A stretch of DNA of 64,000 nucleotides from Selaginella moellendorffii (Eukaryota > Streptophyta > Lycopodiopsida > Selaginellales > Selaginellaceae): assembly GCF_000143415.4 (NCBI RefSeq), contig NW_003314282.1, positions 1,733,767 to 1,797,766 on the forward strand, given 5' to 3'. The position numbers and the translations under genes are program-made. The notes under the pieces were generated by a model. That model did not search any database. It worked only from the letters and a program-made list of their open reading frames with translations, and had not been told where the DNA came from. Positions 11,331-21,650 of the stretch are shown here, piece after piece. Position 1 is the first letter of the stretch. Every line of letters begins with the position of its first letter.

Positions 11331-11960
11331 ATTTCTATCAAAAATATCCACTCAAGCCACATCTTACACCACTTTGGTTGCAACTTGATCCTTAGCATCA
11401 GGGGAGTAAATATAATTTATCCTATTAAAGGGTATTTTGCCATCACTATCTACGATGGGGATTTGAACTTTACTTTTTCCTTGATAATGAGCTTCTAACA
11501 CTAAATAAATAAATAAGTATATAATCATGATTTTATTTAAATTTAGATTAATACAAACATTCAACCTCACTAGATTTATTCTAGATAAAAAAACACAAAG
11601 AAAATAAAATTAAGTGATAGATACAGTAATTTTTTTTCTTTTATAGTTATAAAGAAACATAATACAATAAAGACAAATAACTAATAATGAAATTTTTATA
11701 GAGGCAACAATCACTATAATAAATAATAATTTGCTGCACATTGCATGCAACAACACTTGGTTTGCTTAATAATAGTGTCATTCTTATTTAGTATTTTTGA
11801 ATAATCCAATTGATCAATAATTATAAACATGTTTATAAATTATAAATACAAGATTAATCTAAATATAGGTAATCCTATAGATATGCAATTCCCTACAACT
11901 CAATAAACATAGGTAGATACATTTTATATTTATAGTTATATTTATAGAATTAATATTCTG
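11331..11960. other. AT-rich spacer; no gene seen
   Basis: Very AT-rich DNA with homopolymer-like A/T runs. A 68-codon minus frame at 11364-11570 has no recognisable domain. Confidence 0.5.
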
Positions 11961-12902
11961 TTAAATTTTGTTTTTCCAAATTACTTCTTTCAAACCATTT
12001 TTATAAAATGTGACTGTTAAGTGGCCAGAATCTTCTATTGTTAAAATGGCAAATACTAAGCAATTTAAGCAAAATGCATTATTTTTCCAAATAATATTTT
12101 TGTTATTGTCTATTATAAGTAAGTGACCATCTGGTTGAAGATGAAGGTAACAAAAAATATCAATTATTTCTGACTTTGTAGACCATATACTTTTATTTAA
12201 CTCAATATCATCAATTACTAAATTACACTTTGTTAATATAGCTCTAAATTTATTATTTGAGGATATTAAACTATTACCATTTATCATTTTTGTGCCATAA
12301 AAATACAAGGGACCATTTATTAGTTGTGTTCGATATGGCCAACATTGTGAAGAATCAATGTCATTTTTAACATAAAAAATATTTGAAGGTGGATTATTAT
12401 CATCTGGTAAATCTTCTGGATAAGGTAAACTAGGGTATGGTTCATTAGGTCCTCTTACAGGATTATTGCCAAGTCCAATAAAATCTATTGAAAAATATCT
12501 ATATACAGTTCCAATCATTCCTGCACCATATATTCTTGCATGGTATTCTACTAATCTTAATATTTCTAGAAAAGTATTTCGAATGTATTGGCCAGAAAAT
12601 TGAAAATTAATAGGAAGTGGATTGCAATTAAGAAAGTTTCTAAATCCGGAATGAACTATATAAATCCTTACCATAACTGCTTGATAACTAACAACAATAG
12701 TCTCATGAAGATAAAATCCATGATTATTAAATATAATTGGTTGGTTAATGTCAATACTTTCAATTAAATTCCTAATTCGAGTTATGATCCTTGCAATATG
12801 TTGATTACCAAAATAACCAAAACGTCCAATCCATCTTGTTTGAGGTGGTTGAGAGTAAGATAAAATAAAAAATGTAAATAAAAAAACGACTTTAAACATC
12901 AT
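11961..12902 (-). CDS. Secreted protein with a bulb-type (GNA-like) lectin C-terminal half
   Basis: Single uninterrupted frame of 313 aa in DNA that is otherwise stop-rich. It begins with a hydrophobic signal-like segment (MMFKVVFLFTFFILSYSQ). The C-terminal half has features of a bulb-type mannose-binding lectin: INGNSLISSNNKFRAIL, KCNLVIDD, LHLQPDGHLLIIDNNKNIIW and a third LTIEDSGHLTVTF strand set. The first ~170 residues, rich in Ile, Asn and Tyr, are not recognised. Codons are strongly A/T-ending, unlike every neighbouring gene, which fits either the local base composition of the island or a different origin. An open frame this long in such AT-rich DNA argues for selection, now or recently. 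Expression and function unknown. Confidence 0.6.
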   Translation of the reverse strand: MMFKVVFLFTFFILSYSQPPQTRWIGRFGYFGNQHIARIITRIRNLIESIDINQPIIFNNHGFYLHETIVVSYQAVMVRIYIVHSGFRNFLNCNPLPINFQFSGQYIRNTFLEILRLVEYHARIYGAGMIGTVYRYFSIDFIGLGNNPVRGPNEPYPSLPYPEDLPDDNNPPSNIFYVKNDIDSSQCWPYRTQLINGPLYFYGTKMINGNSLISSNNKFRAILTKCNLVIDDIELNKSIWSTKSEIIDIFCYLHLQPDGHLLIIDNNKNIIWKNNAFCLNCLVFAILTIEDSGHLTVTFYKNGLKEVIWKNKI

Positions 12903-13279
12903 TTAAAGGAGTTCTAAGAAATTTAATAATTAAGTAAGAGGATAGAAATTGTGGATTGTATATAAAGTGAATTTCCTTATTTTAAAATATACTATATAAT
13001 AAATATACTATATATTAAAATGTGTATTTAATATTAAAAAAATTAAAGTCTATTCTTTAAAAAAAATTTACTATTTAAAATTTTAATTTTGTTAATTAGT
13101 GGTATAAAAAGAATAGATATTTGTTTTTTCTCTTTATAAAATTGTTAAAGAAAACTTTTTTAAAATTGCAGTTACAGCTTGATAAAGATAGTCAACCTTT
13201 AATTTTCTTATGACTAATATGTGTAAATTTCTGTAAAGTAGATTTGAATGAGGAAAAGCCAGGAGACTACTCGTTTTAA
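12903..13279. other. AT-rich spacer upstream of the lectin-like ORF
   Basis: Promoter side of the minus-strand lectin ORF; A/T-rich with TATA-like strings at about 12990-13015. No coding frame. Confidence 0.4.
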
Positions 13280-13595
13280 TTTTTGAAGGTGTTGCAGTGC
13301 CTAATTGGAAGATGGATGCAAATTGAAAACTTTATCAGTAATCACCCTAGTCTTCAGTACAAGGGCGTTTTGCACATTGCCACTGCTTGATTGCGGAAGC
13401 ACTTAGCGAGAGTGCACACTCAGAGATGCAAACTTCAGACTCCGTTGACTTCTGACACGCATGGGCCATATTGGTTGCTGAGACATACAATCAAATGTTT
13501 AAGAAGCCATGGCCATCTAGATGCTTGAGGGGCACTGTCTCAAAGCCTTCCTTTAAAATCTTTCCACCTATTATCACTCTTATTTAGTTGTGATC
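13280..13595 (+). pseudogene. Degenerate fragments of the S-domain receptor kinase
   Basis: Two patches match the receptor kinase at 17467-19833 in the same orientation. 13390-13440 (GAGAGTGCACACTCAG then GATGCAAACTTCAG) resembles 18425-18460. 13518-13575 (ATGCTTGAGGGGCACTGTCT, then CAAAGCC, then AAATCTTTCCACC) resembles its 3' end at 19785-19845. Kinase-coding sequence between them is missing. No open frame remains. Confidence 0.6.
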
Positions 13596-13619
13596 AAGAA
13601 AATATATACAAAATCTAGT

Positions 13620-13800
13620 TTGCAATTTCAAAATGTAGCTCAAATTACGAAATGTCACGTGATGCTTTCTGTATGGCTAAGTCTGAAAACCATGGATGGT
13701 CATGCAAGCTTTTGGGTTGGCTCTTGAGATCAGCAATACCATTTGCGCTCAAGCTGATCCCTTTGGATGCTCAACCACGTTGATACAAAACCGTTGCTCA
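13620..13800 (-). pseudogene. C-terminal relic of the kinase-like gene at 15005
   Basis: Short degenerate copy of the last ~130 bp of the kinase-like gene. The minus-strand words shared with 15040-15140 include CCATGGATG, GCAAGCTTTTGG, TGGCTCTTGAGATCAGCAAT and GCGCTCAAGCTGATCC (all written on the plus strand). Disrupted; no frame. Confidence 0.6.
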
Positions 13801-13829
13801 AACATCAAACACATCATAGAATTTGGTTT

Positions 13830-14990
13830 GAAATTTCAAAATCTAGCTCAAATTACACCTGTAGCATAATGCCGTATAGCTAAGTCCGAAAGCCATGGAT
13901 GTTCATGGAAGCTTTTGGCCTCCTTGGCGTGGCTCTTGAGATCATCAATAAAACTGGCACGCCTTGCGCTCAAGCAGATCCCTTTGGTCCCTCGAGCATA
14001 ACTCCCAGTTGATACAAATCTGATGTCTCAGCTGGGTCTTTTCCTCTTGGTTTCTGCGGAGGAACTCTTCCACACCAGCGTTGTCCTCGTCCAGTCCGCC
14101 AGCCTGAAAGCATCCCCCACCTCAGAATCCGCTTCCTTGACACCTTCCAGATCAAAGTTTTTCATCATTTCTATAGTCGACGCAAGTAACATTCTCGAGG
14201 CGCACATCCCTGTGGACGAGTCCTGGAGAAGAAAAGCGCGTTAGAGAAAGAAACGGATGACAACCTTGAGAGTGGAGAGCATCCAGCGCTGACAAAATGT
14301 CTCGACCGAGCCACTTGAGCTCCTGTTCCGTGCTGATCATGACTCTGCCACCGATAGGAAAGAGAAGGACTTCGTAAGCACCAGCTTGCAACGTCGGAAG
14401 TGCGGGGACGTAAAGGCTTGACATCCGCAAAGTTTACTCCAGCGTAGGTTTCCCAGTCATGTATTCTCTTGTGGCAGCAGTCTCTAAACAAAACAACCTC
14501 GGAAACGGTTGCCCAAGAGTCACGAATCCCCTCACAAGTGTCCGAGCTAGAAACGCTGAACGCGTCACCAAGCCTGAAAAATACTTCCAATCTCTTCGGT
14601 GCTTGTGTGCACAAGCCTCCCTGCGAATCACGAGAACAAAGAACTTGTAAATGGTGGATGAATGACAATCTCGACAGGCGCACTCACCGCTGCTATTGAA
14701 TCTGAATCTGGATCTGAAATCGTGAAGGGTCTCTCTCTCGAGCAACCTTCGAAAGGTTGGCCGTGTCATTTGATCAGGCGATGGAAATGCCGCAGAGGAA
14801 GACTTTGTGCATTAGAGGATCCAGGTCGAATGCCAGAACATGAGCGCAAACGGCTTGTCCGAGGATCCGGTCCGACCCTGAGAGGCGCGTTTATGCCGAA
14901 GGATATCGAGATGCAGAGATCCACTCCTCCACCAGAAATAGAGAAGGTCAACACAAAATCTTGGTTTGCAATTTCAAGATGACAGCTATA
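13830..14990 (-). pseudogene. Truncated, disrupted copy of the kinase-like gene
   Basis: Collinear with 15005-17000 on the minus strand but shortened. From 3' to 5' it keeps the C-terminal end (13880-13990), part of the catalytic loop (GLVHRDVRLENVTCVDYRN, about 14220-14170), the N-lobe (VVLFRDCCHKRIHDWETYA, about 14500-14440) and a scrap of the first exon (14700-14950). The middle domain, most of the C-lobe and the first half of exon 1 are missing and frames do not join. A non-functional duplicate. Confidence 0.7.
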
Positions 14991-15004
14991 ACATAATGCA
15001 GCAG

Positions 15005-17184
15005 TTAAATAAAAAGTGATTCTTTCCTCATGCCTAAGTCCGAAAACCATGGATGTTCATGCAAGCTTTTGGCCTCCTTGGTGTGGCTCTTGAGATCAGC
15101 AATAAAACTGGCACCGCTTGCGCTCAAGCTGATCCTTTTGGTCTCCACCAGACCCTTGAGCATAACTCCCAGTTGATACAAATCTGATGTCTTGGCATAC
15201 ACCCCGGTGGGCCTTTTCCTCTTGGCTTCTGAGGAGGAACTCCTCCACACCAGCGTTTCCCTCGTCCAGTCCACCAGCCTGAAAGCATCCCCCACCTCAG
15301 AATCCGCTTCTTTGACACCTTCCAGATCGATCAGCACAAAGTTTCCATCGTTGCTATAGTCGACGCAAATCACATTCTCGAGGCGCACATCCCTGTGGAC
15401 GAGTCCTGGAAGATATACAGAAGAAAAACAAGCTAGAGAGAGAGAAACGGATGACAAAACCTTGAGAGTGGAGAGCATCCAGCGCTGACAAAACGTCTCG
15501 GCCGAGCCACTTCAGCTCCTGTTCCGTGCTGATCATGACTCTGCCACCGATAGGAGAGAGAAGAACTTCGTATACACCATCCTCTCGCAAGGTCGGGTTA
15601 CCACACGCCGACACCAAGTGCGGACACCGAAATCTGGTGGTGCAATATGCTCTCTTGACATCCACAAAGTTTACTTCCATCTGAGCAGCGTAGGTTTCCC
15701 AATCACGTATTTTCTTGCGGCAGCTATCTCTGAACAAAACAACCTTGGACTGGTTCTTTAACACGGTTGTATGGAACAATTGCGTCCTGAAAAAAACACT
15801 CATGAAGCCATCAATGATGCACTTTGTTGCAAAGTACCTCCTTTCAGTTCTTAAGGAACCTTGTGTGCCGAGCAGCAGAAAGTAGAGCTTTATGTGCACA
15901 AGAATCACCTTGGCGCGATCTTCAGCTCTGGACATATCATACGGCCCCGCCAGGTGCCGAGCAGCATCCTACAAGCAAAAAGGAAAGACTTTTAGTGGCA
16001 GTTCAAAGTCTTGAGGAACTGTACCCGACCGGAGGTGTCTCTGATGTAAAAACGCAGCTCATTTCCAGCCCTTGCAATGCAGACTACAAATCTCACGTCG
16101 CCATAGATGAAATCTGGTGGAAGCTCGATCGCTGACAAGTCGAAGGGTGCAACAACGATGTCCCAACTCGAATCTTTTAGCTTGCCCAAGAAACAAGGCG
16201 TCCCGTCCACCTCCACCCGATAACAAGCCCTCCTTTGCTTCGCAAAACTAGGAATACATGGGGGAAAAACCTTGTTTCCGTCAGCTGAGATGGTAGAACG
16301 CAGTCTTTTGTCTCCTGGGGCACTCTCTGTAAGCCTCTGAAGTATCTGGTAAAACGGCAGAGTATCAGCGAACACAACCAAGTCATCTTGCCCGTCTGGC
16401 TTCGACATCTGAATGGTGCTTGCGATGGAAACTGCGAAGCTGCTTGGGCTGTAAAAGAACTCTTTTGTTGGTGGAGCGCAGCAGCAAGGAACCTTTCCCA
16501 AAAGACTGCCGATGTCAAGCAAGAAGTCACGAATCCCCTCCCAAGTGTTCGAGCTAGAAACGTTGAACGCGTCACAAGCCTGAAAAATACTTCCAATCTC
16601 CTACCCCTGCGAATCACGAAAACGAAGAACCTGTAAATGGTGGATGGATGAAAATCTCGACAGGCTCACTCACCCCTCCTACTGAATCTGAATCTGGATC
16701 TATCCGAAATCGTGAACGGTCTCTCTCTCGAGCCATCTTCGAAAGGTTGGCCGTGGCTTTTGATGAGAGGAACAGTGTAGAGTTGCGCTGGCGGCGATGA
16801 GATGGGAATGCCGCAGAGGAAGACTTCGTGCATTAGAGGATCCAGGTCGAATCGGCGACAGAGCTCGTCAAGAGTGAAAACTTTATCCACTTCGACCGGC
16901 GTTGTCGCACCCCCGTATCGCAGCCACACGAGAACGTTGGCGACTAGCGCAAACGGCTTCTCAGAGGATCCGGTCTGGCCCCGAGAGGCGCCCTTATACC
17001 GGAGGATGTCGAGACACAGAGATCCCCACGAGCTCGACGCATTCTGCCCGCATATCGTGAGCATCGCCTCAGCGTCCAGATCGAAGGCAGCACACACATC
17101 CTCGGTGTGGAGGAGGCCGTCTTGCCCCACCCGGACGCTCCTCAACAGGCCGCAGTGAGCAATCCAATTCTCCTCCTCCTTCAT
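15005..17184 (-). CDS. Kinase-like protein with duplicated N-terminal Ub-like/header-like repeat
   Basis: Exons: 17184..about 16674, 16600..16025, 15968..15461, 15405..15005. Junctions 2-3 and 3-4 close in phase; the exon 1-2 junction does not resolve in phase with any good donor/acceptor, so this copy may carry a frameshift or I mis-placed that intron. Exon 1 has two similar segments, HTEDVCAAFDLDAEAMLTICG and VFTLDELCRRFDLDPLMHEV, each following a WxxxxG-type strand. Exon 2 (192 codons) is an unrecognised domain. Exons 3-4 form a protein-kinase fold: catalytic loop LVHRDVRLENV, then LIDLEG in place of DFG, then TSDLYQLGVMLKG. The conventional N-lobe Lys/Gly-loop is hard to place. Ub-like header plus C-terminal kinase resembles Crinkler-type architecture, but that is inference. 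Decayed relatives lie at 13620-14990. Confidence 0.6.
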
Positions 17185-17215
17185 CCCTAAACCTTTTTAG
17201 ATTTTCGTATGCATG

Positions 17216-17370
17216 GGCTAGACTTTACGATCAAGGATGAATGAGTATGGAAATACCAATCATATCTCTCTCTTGGTTGCGGGTCACTCTTATCATCGCC
17301 ACCTTGCTTTGTATGGGCGTGCGATCCCTAGGGACTGTACAAGCTATACCGCATAAACATGAAACTTCAA
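17216..17370 (+). pseudogene. Relic of rhamnogalacturonan lyase last exons
   Basis: Matches RGL1 9536-9790 with deletions: GGCTAGACTTTACGATCAAG, TATGGAAATA, CTTATCATCGCCACCTTGCT and TACAAGCTATAC parallel RGL1 exon 14, its intron and exon 15. Frames are broken. It sits directly in the promoter side of the S-domain receptor kinase. Confidence 0.7.
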
Positions 17371-17466
17371 ACCATCATCCTCCTTAGTAAGTAGTTTGTT
17401 CAAACTTAAAGAGTTGTGGCAGTCAAATTGCTGAGTGGGAAGCTTATTCACGGCATTTGTGCTACG

Positions 17467-19833
17467 ATGATGGTAGAGAGGCTGTTATGCGCCATAGGGT
17501 TCTTGACGCTGTTGGCTACCGCCCAGATCACGAGGTACAATGCTAGCTTGGGTAGTGTTTGGATCAATCAACCTGGAAATGGTAGCTTCGTCTACTTGAA
17601 TCAGAGCGGCTCAACTGTAAGCTACATGCTCATCTTGGTTCGAGGGAACTTTGGGTGTGGTTTCTATGGGAACTCGAGCTCCTTCGTGTTTGGAGTGGTA
17701 ATTTTTCGCGAGAGCTCGGCACAGGTAGTGTGGTCAGCCAATGGAAACAATCCGGTTGGAGAGAACAGCACGCTGACACTTAATGGAGATGGGGTGCTCA
17801 TGATCCTGGACGAAACAGGAAGAATTGTGTGGAACACACCACCAAACTTACAGGTCCAGGCGATGGAGCTCCAAGCATCGGGCAACTTGGTGCTTCAGTC
17901 AAATAGCTCTTCCACTCTCTGGCAGAGTTTTGCATCTCCGGGGGATACTCTCGTCGAGGGACAGGCTTTAAGAGCAGGATGGAGGATGAGCTCTTTGGGT
18001 GACGATTACTCGCTAGAGCTGACCAGGGAGGAGCTAAAGATGACACACAACAGTGTCAGATCTATTACATACTGGTCGAGGAATGCCTCGACTCTTGGCT
18101 CGTTCATACCTTACATGATCTACACAGGAGGGAGCATTCTCCTGTTTGTCACGAGGGGGTCAGACGAGAGCTTCGCAAGGAATGGCACTCTTAGCGACGA
18201 AGTCATCAGGATTCCATTCCCAACACGCCAGGAGCAGTCTTTGCGGTATCTCAGGCTCGACTCGGATGGAAACTTGAGGTTATATGAGCTCCTTGGCAAC
18301 CAGTGGACTGCAACTCGGTCACTTCTCAGCGAGGAAGAGTGCGAGCTTCCCAGCACTTGTGGGGATTACGCGTTCTGTACTAGAGGTGGGAACTGCCAGT
18401 GTTTGAATCTTGCAGAAGAACTTAGGAGAGTGAATGCTCAGACATGCGAACTTCGCTCTCCATTTACTTGTGATGCCAACAACACGAATAGGAGTACCCG
18501 TCTTGTCGATGCAAGGCAAGACATAGCAGTTCCGGTTAGCTTGGCGACAACAGTACGATCGAATGTCTCGCGAGACATCTGCTTACAAAGCTGTGCTATG
18601 GAGTGCTCCTGCAAATTTGCACTCTATGCTTTTCAAGGAGGAGGGGACTGTTTAATACTCGACCATGCATCGGGTTTCAGAGAAGCATCAATAGCAAGCA
18701 ACCGAACTGTGTCGTTGAAGTTGTTCCTGAAAGTGGAGGACTCTGAAAAATCGAAACTCTCCAAGGTTCTACTCATCATTTTAGTGCCGGTTGGAGCTGC
18801 CTTGATTGCCATCGTCCTCGTTTCCCTCTACATTTACAACCAGAAAAGCAAGTCTCGAGCTTTGATGGAGCTTCAAGAGCTGGAAACCGGCCAACTCAAA
18901 CGTTTTTCGTACAAGCAGCTGGAGCATGCCACGAACAACTTTGGCAAGAAACTCGGGCAAGGTGGATTCGGGTCGGTTTTCCTTGCAACGCTCAAAGATG
19001 GCTCCCAAGTCGCAGTGAAGCGCCTCGAGAGCTCGAGTCAGGGACAGAAGGAATTCAAGACGGAAGTGAACGTCATTAGCAGTATCCACCACTTCAATCT
19101 GGTCCGGCTCCGGGGATTCTGTGCCGAGAAACACCACAGGCTCCTGGTGTACGAGTACATGCCTCGACGTTCTTTAGACAAATGGCTCTTTCTTCGTGAC
19201 TTCCCAAGCGATGGTGATCACGAGAAAGCTGGCGAAGCGCTCGACTGGAAGACAAGGTTGCGGATCGCTCTGGGAATTGCAAGAGGGCTCAAGTACCTGC
19301 ATGAAGACTGCAGCGAGCGGATCCTCCATCTGGACGTGAAGCCCCAGAACGTCTTGCTCGACAGCAACTTTGATGCCAAGCTCTGCGACTTTGGCATGTC
19401 CAAGCTCATGAAGCGCAATGAGTCAGAGGTCTTCACGATGATGCGAGGAACTCGAGGCTACCTGGCTCCGGAGTGGCTCCAGTCCACCATCACCGAGCGA
19501 GTCGACGTCTACAGCTTTGGGATCGTGCTGCTCGAGATTGTGAGCGGGCAGAGGTGCCTGGGGAACTCGAGGGCCGAGACGAGCACGCAGTACTTCCCGA
19601 ACTGGGCGAGCTCTCGCATCTGCCGGGGCCAGATCATGGAGATTGCCGACTCAAGCCTTCAGGGAGAGCTCCAGAGCGGGATGGTGGCCCTGTGGGAGCA
19701 AGTGGAGCTCGTCATCTACACGGCAATGTGGTGCATCCAAGAGGATTCAGCGCAGCGTCCGTCGATGGAAATGGCAATCCGGATGCTCGAGGGGCGAGTG
19801 AGCGTCTCAAAGCCTCCAAACTTTCTCCTTTGA
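17467..19833 (+). CDS. S-domain (G-type lectin) receptor-like Ser/Thr kinase, SD2-type
   Basis: Single exon, 788 aa from ATG 17467 (17470 also possible); the frame extends upstream only with non-ATG codons. Order: signal peptide (about 1-22, ERLLCAIGFLTLLATAQ), bulb-type lectin region (about 40-170, VVWSANGNNP and GNLVLQSNSSSTLWQSF), S-locus-like region with CGDYAFCTRGGNCQC, a PAN-like Cys-rich segment, a transmembrane helix (about 435-458, LLIILVPVGAALIAIVLVSL) and a cytoplasmic kinase (about 490-765). The kinase has GQGGFGSVF, VAVKRL, HLDVKPQN, DFGMSK and RGTRGYLAPEW. HLD in place of HRD is usual for SD2-5 relatives, so it is a non-RD kinase, a type often linked to pathogen sensing. Plasma-membrane location expected; ligand unknown. 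Confidence 0.92.
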   Translation: MMVERLLCAIGFLTLLATAQITRYNASLGSVWINQPGNGSFVYLNQSGSTVSYMLILVRGNFGCGFYGNSSSFVFGVVIFRESSAQVVWSANGNNPVGENSTLTLNGDGVLMILDETGRIVWNTPPNLQVQAMELQASGNLVLQSNSSSTLWQSFASPGDTLVEGQALRAGWRMSSLGDDYSLELTREELKMTHNSVRSITYWSRNASTLGSFIPYMIYTGGSILLFVTRGSDESFARNGTLSDEVIRIPFPTRQEQSLRYLRLDSDGNLRLYELLGNQWTATRSLLSEEECELPSTCGDYAFCTRGGNCQCLNLAEELRRVNAQTCELRSPFTCDANNTNRSTRLVDARQDIAVPVSLATTVRSNVSRDICLQSCAMECSCKFALYAFQGGGDCLILDHASGFREASIASNRTVSLKLFLKVEDSEKSKLSKVLLIILVPVGAALIAIVLVSLYIYNQKSKSRALMELQELETGQLKRFSYKQLEHATNNFGKKLGQGGFGSVFLATLKDGSQVAVKRLESSSQGQKEFKTEVNVISSIHHFNLVRLRGFCAEKHHRLLVYEYMPRRSLDKWLFLRDFPSDGDHEKAGEALDWKTRLRIALGIARGLKYLHEDCSERILHLDVKPQNVLLDSNFDAKLCDFGMSKLMKRNESEVFTMMRGTRGYLAPEWLQSTITERVDVYSFGIVLLEIVSGQRCLGNSRAETSTQYFPNWASSRICRGQIMEIADSSLQGELQSGMVALWEQVELVIYTAMWCIQEDSAQRPSMEMAIRMLEGRVSVSKPPNFLL

Positions 19834-20321
19834 AATCTTTCCACCACATGTTTTGGTTGTCACTCTTTGTTCGTAAGTTGTCATTTGGAGATGACAAGAG
19901 GCAAACAGCTTTGAAGGGGTTGATCTCATGAAGCTTCGTTAATCAGTACTGATATTCAAGCCCTCCTTGCAAATCCTGCCGGAAACAGTCCAGGTCTGCC
20001 AGGTTTGATCAGGACCAATCTTGGTAGCATGCTCTGCTCTAACCCCGTCCGCTACATGAAGATTCATACTCAATCTTCTTCGTAGCGGGCTGGTCTTCTC
20101 CATCTGCTTGAACTTCTCCCGTGACGGGCCACCCAAAGTCTCAAACAAGTTGTCTTCTCTGAAAGGCCCGATGACTTTCTTACAACTCGAGGGCGGAAAC
20201 TTCAATTTTTTTACCTTTTCTGCTGGCTTCTAGAGCGAGCGCTTTCCCTTGCTAGAATCCCTGAAGAGAAATATTTCGATAGAAAATGTGGAGAAACATA
20301 CTTACAAGTTGAGGATAACGG
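19834..20321. other. Convergent 3' flanks
   Basis: 3' UTRs of the receptor kinase (+) and of the small coiled-coil gene (-). A GTAAGTATG donor and a TTCTCTTCAG acceptor on the minus strand at about 20310 and 20260 suggest a 3'-UTR intron of the latter. An 88-codon minus frame at 19939-20205 has no recognisable domain. Confidence 0.45.
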
Positions 20322-21400
20322 TCAGTCATCGTCTTCTAGCTTTGCTCCTTTCCGTTTTGATCTGGAACAGACGTGAGTATAGATTGAGAATGGACGAGAG
20401 CGTACCTGGAAGATATGGGTGCAACCTTTCGTTTTGTTTTGGCCTTCGTGCGTTCTACCTCGCCTCCAGCTAAACAAGAAACAAAGAAAACAGTTTTAAA
20501 GGAGTAAAAAGCACACACTTACTAGCTTGATTTGTTCCAGAGCTAGACTGCGAGGCCATGGCGAGTTCCTTGGAGTTAGCCTTTTTCTTCTTTCCGCCGG
20601 GGTTCATCTCATCAAGCTTCTCCTCCAGCATCGACGTTTTCAGCTGCGAAAGATCGTGCGAGAGATCATCCGGCGAGATGATAAGACTGTCTACCTTTTC
20701 AGCCTCTAGTTCCATCCGGCACCTTGCAGCCTCGGCCTTCTCTTAGAGAACAAAACACACAGTAAGCTTCCACTGGACGATGATAGACACGCAATTCACG
20801 AAGCAAGAAAAAAAGAAAAAAAGAGCTTTACCATTTGCTAGAGATTTGAGCAAGCTCCGCCAGCTGCTGCAAGCGTCCACGGCAATATCCGCCATGCGAT
20901 CGCTGGCATCGGTGGCTCTCACGAGTCCAATTGAGACACGAGGCATTCCTTTAGCTTTCAAAGCCACGATTCTCCCAGAAGTCGCCCCTGGAAACGAAGA
21001 AAAAAATAAAGAGAGGACAAACTCTCGGCCAAGAACTTTACCACGACCAGCAAGCGCGGACGCGGGACCTCCCAAAACCAGAGTCACATTTCCGGACGAG
21101 AACGCGGCACCGATGTAGCTCACGAATTCACTCCACGCTCCACCGATCCCAACCTCGTCTCGCTAAAACACCAGGAGGCTGTAGAAGTCCGTCAGAAATG
21201 CTTACCAGGTCTTCCAGCTGCTGGATGCTTCGAGTGGCCTCCCAGGTATTGTCGTGGAAATCCGAGACGACGAAGTCGAGAGTGCGAGCGTCCCGCGCGC
21301 GCAGCCGAAAGGCGAGAGGGAGGAAGGCGGAGGATTCCCGACCCTCTACCTTGCCACTGGCGACGCCAAACACCGGCTCCAAGAGCTCCAAGTCCTCCAT
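20322..21400 (-). CDS. Conserved head-plus-coiled-coil nuclear protein, possibly XRCC4/PAXX-like
   Basis: Six exons: 21400..21206, 21162..21042, 20987..20832, 20741..20523, 20469..20406, 20361..20322; 264 aa with all phases closing. Residues 1-150 look like a beta-rich head (FHDNTWEATRSIQQLED, GIGGAWSEFVSYIGAAF, ALKAKGMPRVSIGLVRA). They are followed by a helix (SWRSLLKSLANEKAEAARCR) and a charged tail with basic patches ending in SKRKGAKLEDDD, like a nuclear signal. Head, coil and short basic tail is the layout of the XRCC4/XLF/PAXX end-joining family. I rate that assignment as tentative because I see no diagnostic motif. The alternative is an unnamed conserved plant protein. Confidence 0.65.
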
Positions 21401-21650
21401 CCCTCTCCAGCCCTAAATTTTCCTATTTGAAAGCTTAGGCCATGACTGTCTCTCTGTGCTTCGTTCGCCACACTCATTTAAGGTGGTGAGCCATGAACCA
21501 AGAACTCTTGCATTGTTAACCGAGCTCCATCAAATACATTAGATATCAAATTAATGCTTACAACAGCTGGCCAGAAATTATTTGAGAAAATATTATATAC
21601 CACTGAATTATTTTGAGTGAATTTGTAAGTTATTTATCATGTTATGTCTT

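Noticed and set aside
19939-20205. 88-codon minus frame after the PAXX-like gene
   Set aside because: No ATG in good context and no domain; better explained as spliced 3' UTR.
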